A DNA stretch of 56,795 bases from contig NZ_NGVR01000016.1 in the NCBI RefSeq assembly GCF_002777965.1, positions 1 to 56,795 of the forward strand. The letters run 5' to 3'. Shown here one piece after another: positions 15,996 to 24,735 of the stretch. The notes under the pieces were generated by a model, which saw only the letters and a list, made by a program, of their open reading frames with translations, was not told where the DNA came from and ran no database searches. A program made the position numbers and the translations under genes. How positions within the stretch are numbered: position 1 is the first letter of the stretch; every line of letters starts with the position of its first letter. This DNA is from Proteus columbae (GTDB taxonomy: Bacteria > Pseudomonadota > Gammaproteobacteria > Enterobacterales > Enterobacteriaceae).

Positions 15996-18119
15996 ATGGA
16001 TTTTAATAACCAAAATGATTATGGGCTATATGCATTAGAAATATTAGCCCAATACCATAACATTGCTATTAATCCTGAAGAAATTAGACATAAATTTGAT
16101 ATTAATGGAAAAGGATTAGACTTAACGTCATGGCTACTTGCAGCAAAATCACTGGAATTAAAAGCAAAGCCAGTAAAAAAAACAATAGACAGATTAGAAT
16201 TTATTTATCTTCCAGCATTAATTTGGCGTGAAGATGGAAAACATTTTATTTTAACTAAAGTAAGTAAAGACTCAAATCGTTATTTAATTTATGATTTAGA
16301 ACAGAGAAATCCAAGAGTTCTTACTCAGGATGAATTTTGTGAATTATATCAAGATAAAGTTATTTTAATTACCTCAAGAGCATCTGTCATAGGTAAATTA
16401 GCAAAATTTGATTTTACTTGGTTTATTCCTGCTGTTATTAAATACAGAAAAATATTTATTGAAACATTAGTCGTTTCTGTATTTTTACAATTATTTGCTT
16501 TAATTACACCACTTTTTTTTCAAGTGGTTATGGATAAAGTTTTAGTACACAGAGGATTCTCAACACTCAATATTATTACTATTGCATTAGCTGTCGTAGT
16601 CATATTTGAAATTACATTAAGTGGTTTACGTACTTATATTTTTGCACATAGTACAAGTCGTATAGATGTTGAACTTGGTGCAAAACTTTTTCGGCATTTA
16701 TTAGCACTACCTATTTCTTATTTTGAAAGCCGTCGTGTAGGTGATACTGTTGCTCGAGTAAGAGAATTAGATCAAATTCGTAATTTTCTAACTGGTCAAG
16801 CATTAACCTCCATTTTAGATTTATTATTTTCATTTATATTCTTTGCTGTAATGTGGTATTACAGCCCAAAATTAACGTTAGTGATTTTATTTTCACTACC
16901 TTGTTATGCAGCCTGGTCTATTTTTATTAGTCCGATTTTACGCCGTCGTTTAGATGATAAATTTGCTCGTAATGCAGATAATCAATCTTTTCTAGTTGAG
17001 TCTGTAACAGCAATTAACACAATTAAAGCCATGGCTGTTTCACCTCAAATGACAAATATATGGGATAAACAATTAGCGGGTTATGTTGCAGCAGGATTTA
17101 AAGTAACGGTATTAGCAACTATAGGCCAACAAGGGATCCAATTAATACAAAAAGCCGTTATGATTATTAATCTTTGGCTAGGTGCACATTTAGTTATTTC
17201 TGGTGATTTAAGTATTGGTCAATTAATTGCCTTTAATATGCTAGCAGGACAAATTGTTGCACCAGTGATCCGTCTCGCTCAACTTTGGCAAGACTTTCAG
17301 CAAGTCGGTATTTCTGTAACTCGCCTAGGTGATGTACTTAATTATCCTACGGAAAGTTATCAAGGTAAATTAGCATTACCTGAAATTAATGGCGATATCT
17401 CGTTTCGTAATATTCGATTTCGTTATAAACCTGATGCACCAATTATTCTAAATAATATTAACTTAGATATTAAACAAGGCGAAGTCATCGGTATTGTTGG
17501 ACGTTCAGGTTCAGGAAAAAGTACATTAACTAAACTAATTCAACGTTTTTATATTCCTGAAAATGGCCAAGTACTTATTGATGGACATGATCTTGCACTA
17601 GCCGATCCCAACTGGTTACGTCGTCAAGTTGGTGTTGTATTACAAGATAATGTGCTACTTAACCGTAGTATTATTGATAATATTGCGTTGGCAGATCCAG
17701 GTATGCCAGTAGAAAAAGTTATTTATGCTGCAAAATTAGCTGGTGCTCATGATTTCATTTCAGAATTACGTGAAGGTTATAACACAATTGTTGGTGAACA
17801 AGGTGCGGGATTATCTGGCGGGCAACGCCAACGAATCGCTATTGCGAGAGCGTTAGTCAACAATCCCAAGATTTTAATTTTTGATGAAGCAACCAGTGCT
17901 TTAGATTATGAATCTGAGCATGTCATTATGCGTAATATGCACAAAATTTGCCAAGGTAGGACTGTCATTATTATTGCTCACCGTTTATCTACAGTAAAAA
18001 ATGCGGATCGTATTATTGTCATGGAAAAAGGACAAATTATCGAACAAGGCAAACACAAGGAACTTCTCTCTGATCCTGAAAGCCTATATCACTATTTACA
18101 TCAATTACAATCAGATTAA
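15996..18119 (+). CDS. hlyB: HlyB, type I secretion ABC exporter of haemolysin
   Basis: The product has 707 residues, identical in length to E. coli HlyB. The N-terminal C39 peptidase-like domain (1-130) lacks the catalytic Cys and so only binds substrate. The membrane domain spans about 155-430. The ATPase domain has Walker [10 protein letters not shown] (about 502-510), the signature [15 protein letters not shown], Walker [13 protein letters not shown] and the switch His in IIAHRLS. It forms the inner-membrane channel with HlyD and drives HlyA across both membranes in one step. The start has a GGAG ribosome binding site; hlyD follows after 18 bp. Confidence 0.97.
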   Translation: MDFNNQNDYGLYALEILAQYHNIAINPEEIRHKFDINGKGLDLTSWLLAAKSLELKAKPVKKTIDRLEFIYLPALIWREDGKHFILTKVSKDSNRYLIYDLEQRNPRVLTQDEFCELYQDKVILITSRASVIGKLAKFDFTWFIPAVIKYRKIFIETLVVSVFLQLFALITPLFFQVVMDKVLVHRGFSTLNIITIALAVVVIFEITLSGLRTYIFAHSTSRIDVELGAKLFRHLLALPISYFESRRVGDTVARVRELDQIRNFLTGQALTSILDLLFSFIFFAVMWYYSPKLTLVILFSLPCYAAWSIFISPILRRRLDDKFARNADNQSFLVESVTAINTIKAMAVSPQMTNIWDKQLAGYVAAGFKVTVLATIGQQGIQLIQKAVMIINLWLGAHLVISGDLSIGQLIAFNMLAGQIVAPVIRLAQLWQDFQQVGISVTRLGDVLNYPTESYQGKLALPEINGDISFRNIRFRYKPDAPIILNNINLDIKQGEVIGIVGRSGSGKSTLTKLIQRFYIPENGQVLIDGHDLALADPNWLRRQVGVVLQDNVLLNRSIIDNIALADPGMPVEKVIYAAKLAGAHDFISELREGYNTIVGEQGAGLSGGQRQRIAIARALVNNPKILIFDEATSALDYESEHVIMRNMHKICQGRTVIIIAHRLSTVKNADRIIVMEKGQIIEQGKHKELLSDPESLYHYLHQLQSD

Positions 18120-18137
18120 TAAAAAGAGAAGAATAAT

Positions 18138-19574
18138 ATGAAAACATGGTTAATGGGTGTTTATAAGTTTTTTTTACGCTATAAAGTAGTTTGGAGTGAA
18201 ACTTGGAAGATCCGCCAACAATTAGATGCGCCTATACGTGAAAAAGATGAACATGAATTTTTACCTGCACATTTGGAATTAATTGAAACTCCCGTATCTA
18301 AGCGCCCACGTTTAATCGCTTATTTTATTATGGCTTTTTTAGTGATTGCTATTATTTTATCAATTTTAGGTAAAGTTGAAATTGTTGCCACTGCAAATGG
18401 AAAGTTAGCATTAAGCGGGCGAAGTAAAGAAATAAAACCTATTGAAAACTCGATAGTTCAAGAAATTATGGTAAAAGAAGGTGAGTTAGTTAAAAAAGGT
18501 CATGTATTATTAAAACTTACAGCATTAGGCGCTGAAGCTGATACATTAAAATCGCAATCGTCATTACTACAAGCGAAGTTGGAACAGTTTCGTTATCAAA
18601 TACTGGCTAAATCAATTGAATCAAATAAATTACCAGAAATAAAATTACCTAATGATCCCGATCTTCAAAATATTTCTGAAGATGAAATGTTACGTTTAAC
18701 ATCTTTAATTGAAGAACAATTTTCAACTTGGCAAAATCAGAAATATCAAAAAGAATTAAATTTAGATAAGAAAAAAGCAGAAAGATTAACAATACTTGCA
18801 CGCATAAATCGCTATGAAAAATTATCACAAATTGAAAAGAGTCGTTTAGATGATTTTAAGAACTTATTACAAAAGCAAGCTATTTCAAAACATGCTGTAC
18901 TTGAGCAGGAAAATAAATATCTTGAGGCCGCAAATGAGTTACGTGTTTATAAAACTCAATTAGAGCAGATTGAAAGTGAAATTTTATTAGCAAAAGAAGA
19001 ATATCAACTAGTCACTCAGTTATTTAAAAATGAAATCTTAGATAAAATACGGCAAACAACAGATAGTGTTAAGTTATTAGCACTAGAATTAGAAAAAAAC
19101 GAACAACGTCAACAAGCTTCAGTAATAACGGCACCAGTTTCTGGGAAAGTTCAACAATTGAAAGTACATACAGAAGGTGGTGTTGTAACAACCGCTGAGA
19201 CACTAATGATAATAGTGCCAGAAAATGATACATTGGAAGTCACTGCATTAGTACAGAATAAAGATATTGGTTTTATTGATGTTGGACAAGACGTTATTAT
19301 TAAAGTAGAAGCTTTTCCTTACACTCGATATGGTTATTTAGTTGGTAAAGTAAAGAATATCAATTTAGATGCTATAGAAAACCAACAATTAGGGCTTGTT
19401 TTTAATGTTATTATTTCTATTGAAGAGAATAACTTATCAATTGGAAATAAAAATATTCCATTAAGTTCAGGTATGGCCGTAACTGCTGAAATTAAAACAG
19501 GTATGCGGAGCGTAATAAGTTATCTTCTCAGCCCTCTAGAAGAATCCGTAAAAGAGAGTTTACGTGAACGATAA
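18138..19574 (+). CDS. hlyD: HlyD, membrane fusion protein of the haemolysin exporter
   Basis: The product has 478 residues, as in E. coli. A cytoplasmic N-terminal tail of about 60 residues (needed for toxin recruitment) precedes one membrane segment (about 62-80), a lipoyl half-motif (IVQEIMVKEGELVKKGHVLL), a long coiled coil (about 125-325), the second lipoyl half and a beta-barrel domain ending SYLLSPLEESVKESLRER. It bridges HlyB and an outer-membrane TolC. No tolC is next to it, as usual for hly operons; ZapD at 32785 is the only TolC-type protein in the window and is probably dedicated to proteases. Confidence 0.96.
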   Translation: MKTWLMGVYKFFLRYKVVWSETWKIRQQLDAPIREKDEHEFLPAHLELIETPVSKRPRLIAYFIMAFLVIAIILSILGKVEIVATANGKLALSGRSKEIKPIENSIVQEIMVKEGELVKKGHVLLKLTALGAEADTLKSQSSLLQAKLEQFRYQILAKSIESNKLPEIKLPNDPDLQNISEDEMLRLTSLIEEQFSTWQNQKYQKELNLDKKKAERLTILARINRYEKLSQIEKSRLDDFKNLLQKQAISKHAVLEQENKYLEAANELRVYKTQLEQIESEILLAKEEYQLVTQLFKNEILDKIRQTTDSVKLLALELEKNEQRQQASVITAPVSGKVQQLKVHTEGGVVTTAETLMIIVPENDTLEVTALVQNKDIGFIDVGQDVIIKVEAFPYTRYGYLVGKVKNINLDAIENQQLGLVFNVIISIEENNLSIGNKNIPLSSGMAVTAEIKTGMRSVISYLLSPLEESVKESLRER

Positions 19575-19616
19575 TTTATATTTATCATTATTTTCGATAT
19601 AAAAAATATAATAAAT

Positions 19617-19648
19617 TGACGCTTTCTAAAATATAGAGGCGTCATTTA
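19617..19648 (+). terminator. Terminator of the hly operon
   Basis: The stem TGACGC/GCGTCA, with further imperfect pairing inside, is followed by TTTATCTATC, about 43 bp after the hlyD stop. Confidence 0.65.
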
Positions 19649-19936
19649 TCTATCTTCTCTCTTAAATGTATCATCTATCTTCCCCTATTCATTTTTAATA
19701 ATTAAAATAAAATATTAATTTATATTACATAAATATAAATCCTGATACATTTGAAATAAAACCGATCTCTTTTATAACATTTATCATACAATTTAAGTTC
19801 ATTTAAGAAATACCCCTGCTATATATCTCTTTTTAATTAATACCTGTCTCACAAAATATGAAATTCACCTTAATTATCATTGACGAAATATAGCTTCAGC
19901 AGTAAATATAATAAGCAATGATTATAAAAATAGTGA

Positions 19937-19959
19937 CCATCTTTGAAGATGGCTTTTTT
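19937..19959 (+). terminator. Strong hairpin terminator or attenuator upstream of the carbamoylase gene
   Basis: The stem CCATCTT/AAGATGG is followed by CTTTTTT on the plus strand, ending 64 bp before the ATG at 20024. If the downstream promoter lies before it, this is an attenuator; if not, it is a second hly terminator. The stretch 19649-19936 shows no gene. Confidence 0.65.
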
Positions 19960-20023
19960 AATCCTTAAATTGTCTCATTTTTTAGACAAAAAGATATTAC
20001 AGAAACCACGGGAGAATTCTCTT

Positions 20024-21280
20024 ATGACTCAACAAGATACGGCAACTCATTATTCAATTGATGATATGAAAGCATTAATTGAAACAATGCAAATTTATAA
20101 AAAAGATAACAGTGGCAAGGGGATCACTCGTATTGCTTATGGCGAAGAAGATGAAGCCGCGCATCTGTACCTTGCTGGTTTAATGAAAGAAGCAGGTCTT
20201 GAAGTTTATCGTGATGGTATTGGTACACTTTACGCACGTTTACCAGGTAAAGATCGTTCACTACCCGCAGTAGGTACAGGCTCTCATCTTGATACAGTTC
20301 CTCAAGGCGGTGCTTATGACGGCGCTTTGGGTGTTATTGCAGGGTTTTATGCCTTAATGCAATACAAACCACAACAACTTAAACGTGACCTTGAACTTGT
20401 TGTTTTCCGTGCGGAAGAATCTAGCCGTTTTGGCTTTTCGTGTATTGGCAGTAAGGTATTAACAGGAAAAATAGATAAAGCTCGCTGGGAACAAAATAGA
20501 GATGATGACGGTAATAACTTCTTTGAAGTTCTAAAATCTTTAGGCTATCAGCATGATAACTTTGATAATTGCGTAATCACAAAAGATCGTTTTAGTGCCT
20601 TTGTTGAGCTTCATATTGAGCAAGGTAAACGCCTTGAAAATGACAAAAAAACCATTGGTATTGTCAATGGAATAGCGGCGCCAACTCGTTTTTCAGTCAC
20701 TGTTAATGGCCATGCGGATCACTCTGGTGCAACGCCTATGTATCAACGTCAAGATGCGCTAGTGGCAAGTGCGGGGATTATCACCGATATCAACCGCGCA
20801 GCATGTACTGAAGCCGTTTATGGCACAGTAGGTACAGTGGGTAAACTCAATGTTGTGCCTAACTCCATGAACGTCATTCCAGGGCAAGTAAAATTCTCTG
20901 TTGATATTCGTGGCATTGATACTGACAGTATTCAACGTGTTGTACAGCGCCTAAATAATAGTGTGGAAAAAGCAGAAAAAGATTTTGGTGTCGTTATTGA
21001 TGTTCAACCGATTTCTGCTGAATCGCCAGTCAAACTAGATGATTCAATTTGCCAAGTTATTGAAAGCTTGTGCCAAAAACACGATATCAGCTATATGACA
21101 ATGCTAAGTGGTGCAGGCCACGACTCAATGAATATGGCGCCACTTTATCCAACCGCGATGATCTTTACCCCTTCAGTTGCGGGTATTAGTCATCACCCTG
21201 ATGAATTTACCGAATTTAGTGATATTGCTGTCGCTGCAGATTTATTAGCAGAAACATTAGGCACATTAGCTAATCAATAA
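20024..21280 (+). CDS. N-carbamoyl-amino acid hydrolase / allantoate amidohydrolase family (M20)
   Basis: The product has 418 residues from the ATG at 20024, which has GGGAG 9 bases upstream; longer in-frame starts run through the terminator hairpin and are rejected. Metal-binding and catalytic motifs: GTGSHLDTVPQGGAYDG (His, Asp), RAEESSRFG (Glu-Glu), ELHIEQG, the dimerisation domain with VNGHADHSGATPM, and the C-terminal GISHHPDEFT. The family hydrolyses ureido groups of allantoate, ureidoglycine or N-carbamoyl amino acids, giving ammonia and carbon dioxide. The exact substrate cannot be read from sequence. It converges with the XRE gene (7-bp overlap), and the next genes are for nucleoside use, which suggests nitrogen salvage. 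Confidence 0.85.
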   Translation: MTQQDTATHYSIDDMKALIETMQIYKKDNSGKGITRIAYGEEDEAAHLYLAGLMKEAGLEVYRDGIGTLYARLPGKDRSLPAVGTGSHLDTVPQGGAYDGALGVIAGFYALMQYKPQQLKRDLELVVFRAEESSRFGFSCIGSKVLTGKIDKARWEQNRDDDGNNFFEVLKSLGYQHDNFDNCVITKDRFSAFVELHIEQGKRLENDKKTIGIVNGIAAPTRFSVTVNGHADHSGATPMYQRQDALVASAGIITDINRAACTEAVYGTVGTVGKLNVVPNSMNVIPGQVKFSVDIRGIDTDSIQRVVQRLNNSVEKAEKDFGVVIDVQPISAESPVKLDDSICQVIESLCQKHDISYMTMLSGAGHDSMNMAPLYPTAMIFTPSVAGISHHPDEFTEFSDIAVAADLLAETLGTLANQ

Positions 21281-22158
21281 TGGCTAACTATTTGTTTTAA
21301 AAGATTAATAGCATCATCTCCCTTGGTTGCTTTTAACCATAATTTATCAAAGAGGGATTGATATTGAAATATCGCCTCAGTTGAAGAGGTTACAGTAGCA
21401 ATGCCCGTACTGACATTAGGGAATTCCCCTAAACGGAACGGGCTAACGGCTAAAGAAAGAGGAACTTTGTCTTGATAGAATAATTGGAAAGTTAAAGACG
21501 GCATAGTATCTGAAATGATTGCAATATTAAGATAACTATTTTTTTGTTCTAACTTTTCAATTAAATGAAGAATTTCATTTTTTGCTCGTTCTTTTCTTTC
21601 TTGTTGCAGTGTTTTAGTTAAATTAACTGAACCAAGCATGCCAACATAAAGAAATTTTTCAATTTGCTGCTGGCTAATAAGGTTATAAATATGAGGTGAA
21701 TGTAAGGACTGATGTTTCTTACGCTCTTTTAAAATAGACAAAACTTCTTGTTGTTTTTCAGACAAAAGATTTAAAGGTGATGCTTCTGTTAGCATTTCAA
21801 CCAATGTTTTGTCATAACAATCTGAGGTTAATAAGTAAGAGAAAGGTTCGAAGTGGGTGTAAATATGTGAAGATTGAGTTTCAAGTTGGCGCATTCGTTC
21901 AAAAAAGCCATTTGCACTTGAATAATATTCAGTATTAATACCCAACAAACTGGTTAACGAGGTATTTAATAATCTAGCAAGATTATCAAGTGTCTCAATT
22001 TTAACAATTTCGCCTTTTTCTAATCGATATACAGCAGCACGAGAAATACCCAAGCTTTCTGCTACATCTTCAGCTTTTAATGAAGAGGCTATACGGTAAG
22101 CACGCAAGCGATAGCCAATGGCTTGATAATCTATTTTTTCTCTAGGTATGTAAGGCAT
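21274..22158 (-). CDS. XRE-family transcriptional regulator with C-terminal sensor-like domain
   Basis: The product has 294 residues if started at the ATG at 22158 (GGGAG lies 13 bases upstream). The helix-turn-helix (about 11-65) reads YRLRAYRIASSLKAEDVAES, then GISRAAVYRLEKGEI. The remaining about 220 residues have no motif I recognise and may bind a ligand. It converges on the amidohydrolase gene with a 7-bp stop overlap, which suggests that it regulates it. Possible operator repeats lie upstream at 22190-22362. Confidence 0.75.
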   Translation of the reverse strand: MPYIPREKIDYQAIGYRLRAYRIASSLKAEDVAESLGISRAAVYRLEKGEIVKIETLDNLARLLNTSLTSLLGINTEYYSSANGFFERMRQLETQSSHIYTHFEPFSYLLTSDCYDKTLVEMLTEASPLNLLSEKQQEVLSILKERKKHQSLHSPHIYNLISQQQIEKFLYVGMLGSVNLTKTLQQERKERAKNEILHLIEKLEQKNSYLNIAIISDTMPSLTFQLFYQDKVPLSLAVSPFRLGEFPNVSTGIATVTSSTEAIFQYQSLFDKLWLKATKGDDAINLLKQIVSHY

Positions 22159-22189
22159 ATTTATAATTGGCTCCCAAATGCACAAAGTA

Positions 22190-22362
22190 CCAGGGTAAAG
22201 TAACGGAACAACAATAAGACGTTAGTTCAGATAGTTTAAATTAAACCAAAAATAAAAAGAATCACCTTCCTCACAATGAAGTAAATAAAAGAAGTTTGCA
22301 GTAAAAAGTTAGTCTATATCAATAAACCTGTTTCCTAGCAGGTAACCTCACCAGGGTTAAAG
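22190..22362. promoter_or_regulatory. Repeated ACCAGGGTAAAG-type elements and dyads upstream of the XRE gene
   Basis: ACCAGGGTAAAG near 22190 is repeated as ACCAGGGTTAAAG near 22350. The second copy overlaps a dyad TAACC-N7-GGTTA (22343-22359) and adjoins ACCTG-N8-CAGGT (22326-22343). These are candidate operators for XRE autoregulation; no promoter was assigned. Confidence 0.35.
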
Positions 22363-22390
22363 CAGTAAAAACAAACAACAATAAAAAACT

Positions 22391-22425
22391 AAAAGGCGAT
22401 GTAATTGATGTTACACCGCCTTTTT
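22391..22425. terminator. Bidirectional terminator of the ROK gene
   Basis: AAAGGCGATGTAA pairs with TTACACCGCCTTT (one mismatch, loop TTGATG), with T-runs on both strands. It lies directly after the ROK stop codon on the minus strand. Confidence 0.75.
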
Positions 22426-22431
22426 CATTAT

Positions 22432-23628
22432 TTAATTAACTAAATGTTCTAATACCATTGCACCAGCACCTTGAGAAACTATTTCATAAGCGTGGCTTGC
22501 TGGATAAACTTCTGTTTTTATATTTGGGAAAAGTGCGAGTTTAGTTTCAATCGTTTTTTTAACGGTATCAAAAAACGTATATTTAGGTATTAATGTTCCG
22601 CCGCAAACAACAATATCAGGTTGGAGCATTAAAATCGTATTTGCAATAGCAAGCCCATAGTAATAAGCCGCTTCTTCTAGTGCATCAATACACAGTGGAT
22701 CTCGCATTTCTATTGCTTGAAAAATAGTGTGATAGTTAATTTCATCATCAGTACTGACCAGAGAAGTTAATAAAGAGTGCTTTCCTCGTCTTATTTGATT
22801 AATGATACTATTTTTTATGGCATCTAAAGAACACAATGTATTTAAACAACCATAAGAGCCACATTCACACAATAGCCCTTTTACATCAATTGTCATATGA
22901 CCAAAACAATTCATAGTCGCTGAGGTATCAGTTAAAAACTGGTTACCAATAATGGCACACCCTCTTACTTCGGTATCACAAGAAGTAAATAAAAATCGTT
23001 GTGTTTTTTGGCGGTAATATAAACGAAATTCAGCTAAAGCGGCAAAATGAACACCACTTCCCACAGTAACGTACGTAGGAATTTTTTTACGTAATAGCGT
23101 TTCTAATTCACAAAATTCTTCATCGAGAGATTTTGAAGCCAATTGATGTTCGACAACATGCTCAATAGAAATTCCCAATCCTAAAACTTTTTCATAGCTG
23201 ATGTTATTTTTTAATAACAAGGCATCAACTTTAGGTAATAGCTTATCTGTCATCTCATATGCAGATAAGTAAGGCTCTGGTGATATTTTAATTTTATCTA
23301 ACATATTAAGTTTTAGATCCATCAATACAATGGTTGAATAGACCTTACTTAGTTCAATACCGATTAAAAACACCCCATCAGTATTAATATTATACAAAAT
23401 AGGTTTTCGCCCACCCGTTGATTCACCTAATTCTGCTGTTGTAATTAATTGAAGAGCATTTAACTCGTCCAGTAGTCGAGCACAAGTAGCAGGCTTCATT
23501 TGTGCCAACTCAGTCAATGTTTCTGTTTTTATCGGCCCATTTTCTGCCACTAATTTATAAAGGCTTTTAAGTTTCAATGCTTTTGAAGTCTTAGAAGACT
23601 GAAGTTCTTTTAAATTTTTCAATAGCAT
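22432..23628 (-). CDS. ROK-family (NagC/Mlc-type) transcriptional repressor
   Basis: The product has 398 residues from the ATG at 23628, which has AAAGGA 7 bases upstream. The N-terminal winged helix-turn-helix (about 15-80) contains TETLTELAQMKPATCARLLD. The ROK sugar-kinase fold follows, with the zinc site GHMTIDVKG then CECGSYGCLN (CxCGxxGC) and the C-terminal VVCGGTLIP. The kinase-type ATP motif near IGIELSK is degenerate, so this is a sensor, not an enzyme. It is divergent from the purine nucleoside phosphorylase gene (204 bp apart), so it likely represses punA and the transporter; the ligand is unknown. Confidence 0.85.
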   Translation of the reverse strand: MLLKNLKELQSSKTSKALKLKSLYKLVAENGPIKTETLTELAQMKPATCARLLDELNALQLITTAELGESTGGRKPILYNINTDGVFLIGIELSKVYSTIVLMDLKLNMLDKIKISPEPYLSAYEMTDKLLPKVDALLLKNNISYEKVLGLGISIEHVVEHQLASKSLDEEFCELETLLRKKIPTYVTVGSGVHFAALAEFRLYYRQKTQRFLFTSCDTEVRGCAIIGNQFLTDTSATMNCFGHMTIDVKGLLCECGSYGCLNTLCSLDAIKNSIINQIRRGKHSLLTSLVSTDDEINYHTIFQAIEMRDPLCIDALEEAAYYYGLAIANTILMLQPDIVVCGGTLIPKYTFFDTVKKTIETKLALFPNIKTEVYPASHAYEIVSQGAGAMVLEHLVN

Positions 23629-23716
23629 AGCAACGTCCTTTATTAAATTATTGATTAGCAAAAGAGGGATATCGCTATCTTACTGTAAAAAAAGCAATAG
23701 TTCCTTAATCAAAACA

Positions 23717-23759
23717 AACAACATGATCTTAATCTCAAAATGAGAAAAAGTGAGTTGTT
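23717..23759. promoter_or_regulatory. Nested dyad in the ROK/punA intergenic region, candidate operator
   Basis: The inner dyad TCTCA-AAA-TGAGA (23733-23745) sits inside the outer dyad AACAAC/GTTGTT (23717-23722, 23754-23759), with centres within one base of each other. The position midway between divergent genes suits a ROK operator. The assignment is by symmetry only. Confidence 0.4.
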
Positions 23760-23832
23760 CATTTCTGTTTATCAGGCAAAGTACTCTCAACCACTATTTA
23801 AAACGTAATGACGATTTACACAGGAGAGAGTC

Positions 23833-24651
23833 ATGCATCAGATTTCTGAAATTAATAAAGCAAAAGAATTTGTTCAATCTAGAACCACAGAAAAACCAAC
23901 GATAGGGATCATTTTAGGATCAGGTTTAGGCCCTTTTGCCGATACATTAGAAGATGCCGTACACATTCCTTATCACACCATTCCACACTTTGCAGCGTCT
24001 GGGGCTGTGGGGCATGCTAATGAATTAGTGATTGGTAAAATTGCAGGAAAAACGGTTGTTGCAATGAAAGGTCGTTTTCATTACTACGAAGGTGTATCAC
24101 TCGATGAAGTCACCTTTCCTGTCCGTGTAATGAAAGCATTAGGTGTTGAAAAGCTGATTATCACTAACGCATGTGGCGCGGTAAATACAGATTTTAATCC
24201 CGGTGATCTGATGCTAATTACGGATCATATTAACCTAACTGCAAATAACCCACTGATTGGACCAAATAACCCTGAATTAGGTGTTCGTTTTCTAGATGTT
24301 AGTGAAGTTTATAACAAAGCCATGCGCCAAATTGTTATTGATATTGCTAAAGAGCAGGATATTACCTTGCGTCAAGGTGTTTATGCATGGTGGACAGGGC
24401 CAACTTATGAAACACCAGCAGAAATTCGCATGATAAGAACATTAGGTGCAGATGCCGTGGGCATGTCAACCGTTCCAGAAGCACTTATTGCTCGCCATTC
24501 AGGTATTGATACCATTGGTATTTCATGCTTAACCAATATGGCTTGTGGCATTTTAGAACAGCCTCTTAGCCATGATGAAGTTATTGAAACCGCAGAACGT
24601 GTGAAATCAACCTTCTTAAAACTGATCAGTGAAGTGATTGCTCGCTTATAA
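23833..24651 (+). CDS. Purine nucleoside phosphorylase, PNP-II/XapA-like family
   Basis: The product has 272 residues, typical of trimeric PNPs. Phosphate-binding and catalytic motifs are GIILGSGLGPFAD, GRFHYYEG, ITNACGAVN, the base-binding TGPTYETPAEI and GADAVGMSTVPEALIARHSG. The enzyme splits (deoxy)inosine, guanosine and perhaps xanthosine into base and (deoxy)ribose-1-phosphate. The start follows AGGAGAGAGTC. The transporter gene downstream is 84 bp away and probably in the same operon, under the divergent ROK repressor. Purine range (XapA-like or PunA-like) is not decidable here. Confidence 0.9.
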   Translation: MHQISEINKAKEFVQSRTTEKPTIGIILGSGLGPFADTLEDAVHIPYHTIPHFAASGAVGHANELVIGKIAGKTVVAMKGRFHYYEGVSLDEVTFPVRVMKALGVEKLIITNACGAVNTDFNPGDLMLITDHINLTANNPLIGPNNPELGVRFLDVSEVYNKAMRQIVIDIAKEQDITLRQGVYAWWTGPTYETPAEIRMIRTLGADAVGMSTVPEALIARHSGIDTIGISCLTNMACGILEQPLSHDEVIETAERVKSTFLKLISEVIARL

Positions 24652-24672
24652 CTTTTTATCAATAAAAGAAAA

Positions 24673-24729
24673 AGTGGAGAATAGATAGCTGCCTATGCTC
24701 CACTGAAATCAATATCCCCAACAGTGGAG
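24673..24729 (+). promoter_or_regulatory. Mutually exclusive RNA hairpins controlling the transporter ribosome binding site
   Basis: CTCCACT at 24698-24704 can pair with AGTGGAG at 24673-24679 (with an inner ATAG/CTAT extension). It can equally pair with a second AGTGGAG at 24723-24729, which contains the Shine-Dalgarno GGAG of the next gene. The two pairings exclude each other, so one exposes and the other hides the ribosome binding site. The pairing is seen directly; the regulatory role is inferred. Confidence 0.5.
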
Positions 24730-24735
24730 ATTGTT

